Shown: positions 1-6,861, counted from the stretch's first letter. The stretch is DNA of 9,615 nt from Limousia pullorum (GCA_018714545.1 DVNG01000027.1:1-9615), one strand, 5' to 3'. Made by a program: numbers and translations. Notes: generated by a model not told the origin, from the letters alone.

Positions 1-866
1 ATGTTTGACATTACATCCTCTTTTGGTATATCTCTAAGAACATCTTTTCCGAAATAATTGCTGATAACTTTAAGTTCTATCGGAATTGCCGCATACTCGT
101 CTGTAAGGTCGGCGTGGTCTGCTCCTGTGTCGATAATGCAGAGAGCATATCCCGATTTTGAAAAATCAAAGTCAACTTTTGTTATCTGAGGATTTTTAGG
201 GTCATTAAAATCCATTTCAACCATATTTCCGGCGGCAGAGGCTGTCTGGTCAAGAAGTCCGCAGGGCTTTCCGAAATAAACGCTCTCTGCGTACTGACTT
301 ATCTGAGCAATTTCAACAGGCGACGCCTTATCCCCGTTAAAAAGGTGATTAATAAAGGAAGCTATTAAGACCTCGTAAGCCGCAGATGATGAAAGTCCGC
401 TGCCCTTGAGAACATTGGAAACTGTGTAAACGTCAACGCCTTTGATATCACAGCCCTTTTCGCTAAACCTCTTCAAAACACCACGGATAAGAGAAGCTGA
501 CTTGTTTATCTCATCCTGATGTATCTCCAAATCGTTTATATCTATTGAATCTTCATTGTAGCCCTTTGATTTAACTCTAACCTTATCTGTGCCGTTGAGA
601 GCAACTGCTGCGATTATGTCCAGATTTACACTTCCGGCAAGACATCTTCCGTGCTGGTGGTCTGTGTGGTTTCCGCCGATTTCTGTACGTCCAGGAGCAG
701 AGCAAAGCATAACCTCTCTCTGGTCAGCGCCGAAATACTCTTCAAATCCCTCAAGAACCTCTATGTAACGGCTCTTGTTCTCTTCTGTTTCATTGTAAAG
801 CTTTTGAAGCTCTGCGTCCATTTTGCCGCAGGAAAAATCTTCTTTCCATTGATTTATAGTTTTCAT
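1..866 (-). CDS. galK: galactokinase, C-terminus cut by window start
   Basis: GHMP-family kinase expected to phosphorylate alpha-D-galactose to galactose 1-phosphate with ATP in the cytoplasm (first committed Leloir step). Translation of the minus strand from ATG at 866 gives 288 codons running off the window, so the C-terminal part is missing; galactokinases are usually about 390 residues or more. Visible motifs: substrate signature PGRTEIGGNHTDH at about residues 58-70, ATP-binding GSGLSSSAA at 155-163, and KPCGLLDQ at 200-207, where Asp206 is the expected catalytic base and Arg60 its partner. The usual GEHTDY is GNHTDH here, so the sugar-contacting Glu is Asn66. Start supported by GAGGTG a few bases upstream. 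It lies 61 bp after the DUF2500 gene and is the third gene of the galM operon. Family call is firm; exact sugar specificity is less sure. Confidence 0.9.
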   Translation of the reverse strand, partial: MKTINQWKEDFSCGKMDAELQKLYNETEENKSRYIEVLEGFEEYFGADQREVMLCSAPGRTEIGGNHTDHQHGRCLAGSVNLDIIAAVALNGTDKVRVKSKGYNEDSIDINDLEIHQDEINKSASLIRGVLKRFSEKGCDIKGVDVYTVSNVLKGSGLSSSAAYEVLIASFINHLFNGDKASPVEIAQISQYAESVYFGKPCGLLDQTASAAGNMVEMDFNDPKNPQITKVDFDFSKSGYALCIIDTGADHADLTDEYAAIPIELKVISNYFGKDVLRDIPKEDVMSN

Positions 867-886
867 ATTGCACCTCGTTATTATAT

Positions 887-915
887 ATTATCATTTGCCG
901 AAACTTTTCCGGCAA
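887..915 (-). promoter_or_regulatory. possible internal galK promoter
   Basis: On the minus strand TTGCCG (910-915) and GATAAT (887-892) are separated by exactly 17 bp, 4/6 and 5/6 matches to the sigma-A consensus. Transcription would start near 880, leaving a short leader that still contains the GAGGTG ribosome site. It may supplement read-through from galM. The region is AT-rich, so a chance match is possible. Confidence 0.35.
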
Positions 916-916
916 A
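894..916. repeat. inverted repeat between DUF2500 gene and galK
   Basis: TTTGCCG (894-900) and CGGCAAA (910-916) form a perfect 7-bp inverted repeat around a 9-nt spacer. On the minus strand it follows the DUF2500 stop but is not followed by a T-run, so it is a poor intrinsic terminator. It could be an operator, because it overlaps a possible galK -35, or an mRNA-processing hairpin. Confidence 0.5.
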
Positions 917-927
917 ACAAAATTTAA

Positions 928-1320
928 TCACTGTCTTTTAAAATCTATACACCTGGTTCCCTGGAAGGTAAGCTGTCCGTAATCCCCCTCAGCCATCATT
1001 CCGTATTGGAAAGCGTTTACAGGAAGCTCCATTCTGTCGCCGCTGTCAAACCGGAATGTTACATAATACCATGTTGAGCTGGGCGTATACATTGTACCTC
1101 CCATACGTGTGCGGTGACGGTTTGTGATATCCATTCTTTTACCAACAATCCGTGCGTTTACGGTCAGTCTTGGGGAATGGTTGTTTTTATTCCACTGACC
1201 TACGTTTCGGACTATTATATAAACAAATATGCCTATAACTACAAGAAAAATCAGAATAAACACCACAAGAAACACCCAGAAAAAGGGTGATGTATCGTCA
1301 AACTCGTATCTAAATCCCAT
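928..1320 (-). CDS. DUF2500 family single-pass membrane protein
   Basis: 130 residues. One strong hydrophobic helix at about 12-37 is followed by a short soluble beta-rich domain. The helix-proximal QWNKNNHSPRL segment (42-51), the basic loop around residues 68-75, STWYYVTF (82-89), the SGDRMEL stretch (93-99) and the closing LTFQGTR (117-123) are the pattern I know from DUF2500 proteins (E. coli YhhM relatives). The function of the family is unknown. The N-terminus is probably outside or the helix acts as an anchor; topology is not certain. Start ATG at 1320 is preceded by CGAGGTT at fair spacing. It begins 21 bp after the galM stop and precedes galK by 61 bp, so it is almost certainly co-transcribed with the galactose genes. 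Whether it has a role in galactose metabolism is not shown by the sequence. Confidence 0.82.
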   Translation of the reverse strand: MGFRYEFDDTSPFFWVFLVVFILIFLVVIGIFVYIIVRNVGQWNKNNHSPRLTVNARIVGKRMDITNRHRTRMGGTMYTPSSTWYYVTFRFDSGDRMELPVNAFQYGMMAEGDYGQLTFQGTRCIDFKRQ

Positions 1321-1341
1321 ATTATAACCTCGTAAAATTTA

Positions 1342-2403
1342 TTAAATTACAGAGAATTTGTAAACTGTCATTTTTCCGTACATTTTGCCCTTTTTAAGTA
1401 TCGGCGACGGGAAATTACTGTGGTTTATTGCGTCGGGGAAATTCTGGGTTTCCAAAGCCACGCCGTCGTTTTCTCTGTAGATTTTTCCCTCTTTTCCCTT
1501 TCTCTCTGTGAGAAAGTTCGCCGTATACATCTGCATACCCGGCTGTGTTGTATACATATCCATAACAATAGAGGTTTCCTCTCCTATAAGGCGTGCCGCT
1601 TTTTGAAGAGCTACAATTTGGTAAGGTTTTTCATAATATCCTGAAAGCACAAAATTGTGGTCATAGCCGTTGGCTATTTTAAGCTGGCGGTCATCCATAT
1701 TTATATCCTGTTTCAAAGCCTTTGGCTCTGTAAAATCAAAAGCTTTGTTTTCTTTTACAGGAAGAATTTTGCCTGTAGGAATAAGATTTTCGTTGATTTC
1801 CGTTATTCCGTCTGCAAAAATCTGAACTTTTTGCTCCAAAGCCTTTCCGCTTCCCTGGCCGTTTAAATCAAAATAGGTGTGGTTTGTAAAATTTACAATG
1901 GTATCCTCTGAGGAAACAGCACGGCTGTTAAATATCAACTGGTTATCATCTGTAAAGGTATATTCCACCGTTATTTTCATTTCTCCCGGGTAGCCCTCTT
2001 CTCCGTCCCGGGAAACAGCGGTAAATTTAACGGTATTTTCCTTTATTTCAAAGTCATACACCTTACTGCTGAACCCGTTTACTCCTCCGTGGAGATGATT
2101 TACGCCGTTATTTGCTGCAAGCTTATAGGTGACTCCGTTAAGACTGAAAACACCGTTTGCAATTCTGTTTGCACATCTTCCAACGAACATGCCCAAATAT
2201 CCGTCGTTTTCCCTGTATTCTTCAAGAGTGTCATAACCAAGACATACATCCGTTAAAACACCGTTTTTATCCGGAACGCAGATTGAAATTATTGTACAGC
2301 CATAGTTTGTAATTGTGACAAAAGCGCCGGATTTATTGGTTATTTTGAGCAAATAGACCTTACTTTCATTGTCTATTTTACCAAAATCAAATATTTCAGT
2401 CAA
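1342..2403 (-). CDS. galM: aldose 1-epimerase (galactose mutarotase)
   Basis: Interconverts beta- and alpha-D-galactose in the cytoplasm, supplying the alpha anomer to GalK. Family hallmarks, numbered from the TTG start: GRCANRI (about 76-81), NHLHGG (about 102-107), NHTYFDLNGQG with the expected catalytic His175, a YDHNFVL sugar-binding stretch, and the C-terminal ALETQNFPDA carrying the expected catalytic Glu318. I chose TTG at 2401-2403 (353 residues) because GGGGTGAT, an excellent ribosome site, lies five bases ahead. An in-frame ATG at 2424 would add seven residues but has no ribosome site and leaves only about a 21-nt leader from the predicted promoter. Length is normal for the family. 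First gene of the galM-DUF2500-galK operon. Confidence 0.93.
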   Translation of the reverse strand: MTEIFDFGKIDNESKVYLLKITNKSGAFVTITNYGCTIISICVPDKNGVLTDVCLGYDTLEEYRENDGYLGMFVGRCANRIANGVFSLNGVTYKLAANNGVNHLHGGVNGFSSKVYDFEIKENTVKFTAVSRDGEEGYPGEMKITVEYTFTDDNQLIFNSRAVSSEDTIVNFTNHTYFDLNGQGSGKALEQKVQIFADGITEINENLIPTGKILPVKENKAFDFTEPKALKQDINMDDRQLKIANGYDHNFVLSGYYEKPYQIVALQKAARLIGEETSIVMDMYTTQPGMQMYTANFLTERKGKEGKIYRENDGVALETQNFPDAINHSNFPSPILKKGKMYGKMTVYKFSVI

Positions 2404-2451
2404 AATATCACCCCATTTATTCATACATTAAATATCGCTTAACACGCACTA

Positions 2452-2480
2452 AGTATACCACGAGGTAAACCTAATTACAA
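2452..2480 (-). promoter_or_regulatory. sigma-A-type promoter of the galM operon
   Basis: Minus strand -35 TTGTAA (2475-2480), 17-bp spacer, -10 TATACT (2452-2457), giving a start near 2445. The spacer contains AGGTTTACCT and overlapping TACC-tcgt-GGTA inverted repeats, which could be a repressor site, but I recognise no known operator. Confidence 0.65.
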
Positions 2481-2534
2481 TACAAAGGAAAATTTTCTAC
2501 TATTTTAATAAAAATCTAACGAAAAAATTTTACT

Positions 2535-2567
2535 AAAAAACAGACAGTATTTTTACTGCCTGTTTTT
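2535..2567 (-). terminator. intrinsic terminator of the AraC-family gene
   Basis: CAGACAGTA (2541-2549) pairs with TACTGCCTG (2554-2562) with one mismatch around a TTTT loop, flanked by six A on one side and five T on the other. On the minus strand it starts right after the regulator's stop codon and ends in a T-run. The flanks make it potentially active both ways. It separates the regulator from the galM promoter. Confidence 0.85.
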
Positions 2568-2568
2568 A

Positions 2569-3441
2569 TTATACCTGACGACTGTTAAGATTCTTAAATT
2601 CTCTGGGCGCTACCCCTGCGTATTTCTTAAAAACAGCGGAAAAATACTGCACAGAACCAAAGTTAAGCCGATACGCAATATCCGTAAGGCTTTCATCGCT
2701 ATCGTATATATATTCAATAGCCTTCTTTATTTTCGTGATATTTATATATTCATTGACCGTTACATTTATATGCTTTTTAAATATTTCCGTGAGATATCTT
2801 TTGCTTACATTGCAGTTTTTCGCCACATCAGACAAGGAAATTTTCGCTTCAATATTGTTATTTATATATTCAACCGCCGCAGCTGTAATGGGATGGTCAA
2901 CCTTTAAAACAGAATTAAATGAATTTTGAATATCCCTTGAAAGAAGCAGTATCAGCTCATAAATATATAGGTTTGCCAAAGCTATATTATTTATCTGCTT
3001 GTCCTCGTTTATCTCGTAAACAATTCTTTTAACACAGGAAAAAATCTCGTCGCTGTACTTTGCTTTCATATACGCCTTGGATTCTGTAGCCATATAGAAT
3101 AAAAATTTTACCTGCTTGTAGGTTTTTGGGTCCATATTTAAAAAGCTTTCGCTTCTGAAATGCATCTGGAGGAAGTTTGCGGTTTTGTCGTGCTTAACTC
3201 TAAAGGAATGTATGCAGTTTGGAAAAAGAACCATAAATTCATTTTCATGAACTGTCACAACCTCGCCGTTTACTATAATGTCACATTCCCCTTTAAGCAT
3301 AAGGCACAGCTCCACATTTTGATGACAGTGTGGGCCAAAGAAAAAATCCGACTCCAAAAATCTTATCAATGCGTTGTGTATTATATTTTTTTCGTCGTTA
3401 CTGCTGAGCAGTGCCTCCATTATTACATCCTTTTCCTGCAT
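2569..3441 (-). CDS. AraC-family transcriptional regulator with cupin sensor domain
   Basis: 290 residues, typical two-domain AraC protein. The N-terminal cupin (about 20-100) carries the HxHxxxE pattern His38, His40, Glu44 and a second-motif His78, fitting a small-ligand (usually sugar) pocket. The C-terminal DNA-binding domain has HTH 1 at about 201-226 (ISLSDVAKNCNVSKRYL) and HTH 2 at about 251-282, ending in the family signature YFSAVFKKYAGVAPREF. Start ATG at 3441 has GAAGGTG five bases upstream. It is transcribed away from the DUF4832/dockerin operon, across a 291-bp region with three direct repeats, so that operon is the likely target and self-regulation is plausible. The neighbouring gal operon has its own promoter behind a terminator. 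The ligand is unknown; a sugar released by the secreted system is my inference. Confidence 0.93.
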   Translation of the reverse strand: MQEKDVIMEALLSSNDEKNIIHNALIRFLESDFFFGPHCHQNVELCLMLKGECDIIVNGEVVTVHENEFMVLFPNCIHSFRVKHDKTANFLQMHFRSESFLNMDPKTYKQVKFLFYMATESKAYMKAKYSDEIFSCVKRIVYEINEDKQINNIALANLYIYELILLLSRDIQNSFNSVLKVDHPITAAAVEYINNNIEAKISLSDVAKNCNVSKRYLTEIFKKHINVTVNEYINITKIKKAIEYIYDSDESLTDIAYRLNFGSVQYFSAVFKKYAGVAPREFKNLNSRQV

Positions 3442-3505
3442 ACAAACACCTTCTTTATAAATATTGGCAATTCCATATAAAATAACTTTGTGCTTTATTT
3501 TTTAA

Positions 3506-3511
3506 ATTATA
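3506..3511 (-). promoter_or_regulatory. candidate -10 of the AraC-family gene
   Basis: A perfect TATAAT on the minus strand, placing the start near 3499 and a leader of about 58 nt. No good -35 hexamer is present at 16-18 bp; that position (3528-3535) is covered by repeat A of the direct-repeat set, as expected of a promoter governed by a bound regulator. Confidence 0.45.
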
Positions 3512-3524
3512 ACGGTTTTTCGTT

Positions 3525-3675
3525 CTATATTTTATAAGTTATTTTATTTTTCTATTATCTCATTCTATAATTTACAGTATACTTTTATCATAAACACGGG
3601 AAATAATCAATAGGTAAGCGAAATCTCTGCCATATTTTATAACTGACCTTACATTTACACCGTATTGTATAAGTT
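3525..3675 (+). repeat. three 16-bp direct repeats, candidate AraC-type operators
   Basis: Repeat A CTATATTTTATAAGTT (3525-3540), repeat B CCATATTTTATAACTG (3630-3645) and repeat C CCGTATTGTATAAGTT (3660-3675) share the consensus C-Y-R-TATT-K-TATAA-S-T in the same orientation. A to B is 105 bp and B to C is 30 bp, close to whole helical turns. A weaker copy may lie at 3565-3578. C lies at the -35 position of the plus-strand promoter and A at that of the regulator's promoter. Base composition here is very AT-rich, so part of the similarity may be chance. Confidence 0.45.
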
Positions 3676-3690
3676 TTTTCATCACTTAAA

Positions 3691-3699
3691 TGATAATAT
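3691..3699 (+). promoter_or_regulatory. candidate extended -10 for the DUF4832/dockerin operon
   Basis: TGATAATAT can be read as an extended -10 (TG-A-TAATAT) or as GATAAT (3692-3697, 5/6). No acceptable -35 lies 16-18 bp upstream. Repeat C occupies that place instead, the usual arrangement of an activator-dependent AraC-type promoter. The leader would be about 28 nt. Confidence 0.4.
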
Positions 3700-3732
3700 A
3701 TAGATAACAACTAAAAGAAAGGACGGTAAACA

Positions 3733-5226
3733 ATGAAAACTAAAGTATCTAAAATTCTTGCCGCCGCTGTAGCCCTTGTACTGACCGCAAGCATATCCAT
3801 TGCCGGCATACAAGCTGCCTATAAGAGCAAGATACCGGACAGCAAAACCTACGAGTTCTCCACCGAGGGACTCACCGGCGATAAAACCACCGAATTGATG
3901 TCCGCAAACCCTGACAGAGGACTTCGCATGGAGGTATATCTGGACGTTGCCACAGGAATGAGCCTTTTTGAATATGCGGATGTGGACGCATTCCAGCAGC
4001 TTCAGGACGAAATCGACAAGTACAAGTCCGACAATCCAACCCTTGTGCAGGTTTATTTCTACCTTACAGGCTACAAGGACAAGGAGCTTGACCAAACCGC
4101 TTTTGACAACATGAACAGATATTTCGACATGCTGGAAGAAAACAATCTCAAGGCGGTTTTGAGATTTGCCTACATTTCCGATGACACAAACCCTCTTTCC
4201 CAGGAACCTGAGGACGACATGGTTGTAAGACACTGGGAACAGCTTGCACCATTTATAGAAGAAAGACGTGACCAGATTTCCGTATTGCAGGCAGGCTGTG
4301 TAGGAGCCTGGGGAGAATGGGACTCAGGCGCAATGTCAAGAGTTGACGACAAAAAAATTCTTGACGCCATTATGGACAACACTCCCGACGACTTATATGT
4401 ACAGGTGAGATACAGCTATATAAAGACAGATAATTTCAGCAAAGACGACCCTGACTATGACAGAATAGGTTTCCACGACGACTTCCTTATCGGAAACCTT
4501 CACGGCTGGAACACCGCAGGCAGTGACCCTCAGTCAGACAGATATCAGCAGATGTCAGAGGAAAGCTGTTATGTTCCTGTTGACGGCGAGATGATTTGGG
4601 GAAGTGCCAATGATTATTACAAAGGTGAAATCGGCGGAGATTACATAAGCTCCATAAAAATGGCAAAGAGAATGGCAGAGCATCATTTTACATCCTTGAG
4701 CCTTACCCACAACTACAAGGAAAAAGGCGGATACTACTCAATGGAGTACTGGAAAACAGAGTATATCAACCAAAACATCCTTGACGAAAACGGACTTATC
4801 TACGATGAAAGCTGGTTCCTTGATGAAAACGGAAACAATCTCCCGAGAACCATGTTTGATTATATAAAGGATTATTTGGGCTATTATCTGAAAGCCGAAA
4901 AAGCTTCAGCGGTTGTAAACGGCGACACTGTTACCGCTACTGTAGCATTAAAGAATTACGGTTTTGCCGCACCTCTTACACTTGATAAAATCGAGCTTGT
5001 GCTTCTTGACGCAGACGGAAACCCGGTAAGCAGCAGTGAGTTTTGCAGTCTTGAAGAGCTTCAGTCAGGCTCAACCGTTGAAAAGACAATAGAGCTTCAG
5101 CGTCCGGAAAACGGCAGAGGCTACAGACTTGCTTTGAGACTCTCTTCAAGAAACGGCGATACAGCAAGACTTGCCAACAACATAGAATACACCGACGGAT
5201 ACAACATCCTGGGCGACTTGATATAA
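3733..5226 (+). CDS. secreted DUF4874/DUF4832 protein, putative TIM-barrel carbohydrate-active protein
   Basis: 497 residues with a signal peptide (basic MKTK, hydrophobic core about 8-26, likely cleavage near 28-29), so exported. Residues about 56-200 match DUF4874: NPDRGL (59-64), the LVQVYFYLTGY strand (104-114), a LKAVLRFAY strand (139-147) and the ending AGCVGAWGEW (187-196). Residues about 200-495 match DUF4832: RIGFHDDFL (244-252), DGEMIWG (284-290), SLSLTHNYKE (321-330), and a C-terminal beta-sandwich from about 382. Repeating strand-helix units suggest a TIM barrel. Glu195 and Glu286 at strand ends resemble the carboxylate pair of retaining glycoside hydrolases, but I know of no demonstrated activity. 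AAAGGA lies upstream of the ATG. First gene of an operon, 18 bp before the dockerin gene and divergent from the AraC regulator. It has no dockerin or anchor of its own. Confidence 0.82.
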   Translation: MKTKVSKILAAAVALVLTASISIAGIQAAYKSKIPDSKTYEFSTEGLTGDKTTELMSANPDRGLRMEVYLDVATGMSLFEYADVDAFQQLQDEIDKYKSDNPTLVQVYFYLTGYKDKELDQTAFDNMNRYFDMLEENNLKAVLRFAYISDDTNPLSQEPEDDMVVRHWEQLAPFIEERRDQISVLQAGCVGAWGEWDSGAMSRVDDKKILDAIMDNTPDDLYVQVRYSYIKTDNFSKDDPDYDRIGFHDDFLIGNLHGWNTAGSDPQSDRYQQMSEESCYVPVDGEMIWGSANDYYKGEIGGDYISSIKMAKRMAEHHFTSLSLTHNYKEKGGYYSMEYWKTEYINQNILDENGLIYDESWFLDENGNNLPRTMFDYIKDYLGYYLKAEKASAVVNGDTVTATVALKNYGFAAPLTLDKIELVLLDADGNPVSSSEFCSLEELQSGSTVEKTIELQRPENGRGYRLALRLSSRNGDTARLANNIEYTDGYNILGDLI

Positions 5227-5244
5227 TGAAGGGAGATTGTACAA

Positions 5245-6861
5245 ATGAAAGCTTTTAAAACTTCCAAAAGGGTTTTATCATCATTGATAGCCATAATGCT
5301 TTTGGTTATGTCCTGTCAAAGCTTTTTGGCGGCAGACGGAGATGAGAAAAAACCTCTTAACATCCCTGAAATAACCCTTGAAAATCTTCAGGTAAGAGGA
5401 GGAAGCACAACCTATCTTGTGGACAATCCGCCCTACAGCGAAACTGCTCCGACTATGAGAGATTTTGACTTCGGCCCCGGAAGCGACAACATGCAGGATG
5501 CATACATCGTATACAACTACGGCAACGAGGTTATGATAGAGTCATTGACACTTGTAGGCTGGTGGCCAAAAGACCAGGCAGTAAAAAATATCAGCCTTGA
5601 GTATTTCAAGGACGGTCAGTGGGTAACTGCACAGGAAAATATTGAAGTTCCATGGCAAACCTCAGGTGGAACAGAAGAAGAGGTTGAAATCACTCTCGCC
5701 GAGCCTGTTACCACCATGAAATTCAGAGTAAAAATCAACAGCGCATATCATTCATGGTCAGATAAAATCTGTATGCACCTTATGCGTCCAAACGGATACA
5801 TAGTTACAGAATTTAAGCCACTTACAGACGCAATAGCTCAGGCGGAAAAGCTTGTATCACAGGTTCTCATAGGCGACAATGGCGGAGAATTTTCTCAGGA
5901 CGCAGTTGACAGCCTTAATGCTTTAACAGCTGAAATAAATGAAAAGCTTGACGCAGGACTTGTAACATCTGATGACATACCTGTGCTGATTGAGCAGATA
6001 GAAACTGCAATAGAGGAATTCACCTCCTCACAAAACCCAATGGAGAACGCACCTGCCGCAGAAGCTGAAAATCTCACAGTATCTTTGGGAAACACAAACT
6101 ATCTTACAGACAGACAGATTTCAACAGGAATGACCGTTTCCTTTACAGACAGTGAAAATCCCGCTTATCTGACACTTGATTTTTCCGGAAGAAATCTCAA
6201 CGCTACAGGACTTACACTCCTTGCCTCCTCATCAGATAAATTCACTTTAAATATGAGTGCGGAAGCTGAAATCGACGGAGTATGGACAGAAATCGCCGCC
6301 GGTACAGATTTTAACTACCGCTGTGACGTACAGGGAACAGAGGGACACAAAATTACCTTTGACTCCTGTACAGCTTCAAAATTCAGAATTAAAATTAACA
6401 GTTCTACAGCTGCAAGCTTTACAGTTTATGAAATCCTCTGGGACGGACTTTATGACACAGACACCTCTGCAATGGATAATCTTATAAATAAGGCAAATTC
6501 AATAATTAAAAATCCTGCCTCTTCCGACTACCCTGACCTTTTGGATATTCTGAAAATTGTTCTTTCACCTGCTGAAAATCAGGAAACTTCAATTCTTGCA
6601 AATCAGGGAAAAATCGATACAATTACCCAGCTCCTTTCAGAAGCAATTTCCGCTTTCGACGTACTTGCTCAGTATGAAAAGGGCGACGTAAACCACAGCG
6701 GTTCCCTTGAGGTTGAGGACGTTACACTTATACAAAAACACATTGTGGAATTATTGCAGGAAACAGATTTCTTTGATGAGTCCCTTGCAGACGTTGACAA
6801 TGATGGAGTAATATCAATCAAGGACGCAACCTCAATTCAGATTGCAATTTCCAGCAAGTGA
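5245..6861 (+). CDS. secreted dockerin protein with two discoidin-like modules
   Basis: 538 residues, no recognisable catalytic domain. Order: signal peptide (about 1-30), discoidin/F5-8C-like beta-sandwich (about 44-188), helical linker (about 191-262), second discoidin-like module (about 272-400), second helical segment (about 405-475), type I dockerin (479-537). The dockerin has two calcium-loop repeats, DVNHSGSLEVED (481-492) and DVDNDGVISIKD (516-527), each followed by a helix containing IQ. The two sandwich modules look duplicated: ENLQVRGGSTTYLVD (46-60) against ENLTVSLGNTNYLTD (275-289), and KFRVKINS against KFRIKINS near their ends. The protein probably binds a glycan and docks to a cohesin scaffold outside the cell. 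Cys24 (VMSC) is a poor lipobox, so lipidation is less likely. Start ATG at 5245 follows AAGGGAG. Co-transcribed with the DUF4832 gene. Confidence 0.85.
   Translation: MKAFKTSKRVLSSLIAIMLLVMSCQSFLAADGDEKKPLNIPEITLENLQVRGGSTTYLVDNPPYSETAPTMRDFDFGPGSDNMQDAYIVYNYGNEVMIESLTLVGWWPKDQAVKNISLEYFKDGQWVTAQENIEVPWQTSGGTEEEVEITLAEPVTTMKFRVKINSAYHSWSDKICMHLMRPNGYIVTEFKPLTDAIAQAEKLVSQVLIGDNGGEFSQDAVDSLNALTAEINEKLDAGLVTSDDIPVLIEQIETAIEEFTSSQNPMENAPAAEAENLTVSLGNTNYLTDRQISTGMTVSFTDSENPAYLTLDFSGRNLNATGLTLLASSSDKFTLNMSAEAEIDGVWTEIAAGTDFNYRCDVQGTEGHKITFDSCTASKFRIKINSSTAASFTVYEILWDGLYDTDTSAMDNLINKANSIIKNPASSDYPDLLDILKIVLSPAENQETSILANQGKIDTITQLLSEAISAFDVLAQYEKGDVNHSGSLEVEDVTLIQKHIVELLQETDFFDESLADVDNDGVISIKDATSIQIAISSK

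Noticed and set aside
880..885. TATAAT on the minus strand just ahead of galK as a -10
   Set aside because: Transcription would begin inside the GAGGTG ribosome site; GATAAT at 887-892 with a 17-bp spaced TTGCCG is a better candidate.
651..941. 96-codon plus-strand open frame across the galK start
   Set aside because: Antisense to galK and its leader, with no ribosome site and no family resemblance.
2500..2511. CTATTTTAATAA ahead of galM as a fourth copy of the AraC-type repeat
   Set aside because: Too degenerate for such AT-rich DNA, so I cannot claim that the regulator acts on the gal operon.
3442..3732. Riboswitch or small RNA in the divergent intergenic region
   Set aside because: The region is AT-rich with no stable GC stem, terminator or known aptamer core that I can see; the repeats are explained better as protein sites.
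3682..4233. Long open frame on the minus strand opposite the start of the DUF4832 gene
   Set aside because: It lies antisense to a gene with a clear signal peptide and family motifs; its own product has no recognisable domain and no ribosome site, and it crosses the operon's promoter.
5308..5320. Lipobox (VMSC) in the dockerin protein's signal peptide
   Set aside because: Met at -2 is atypical, and a dockerin protein is expected to be released and docked to a scaffold; ordinary signal-peptidase cleavage near residue 30 fits as well.
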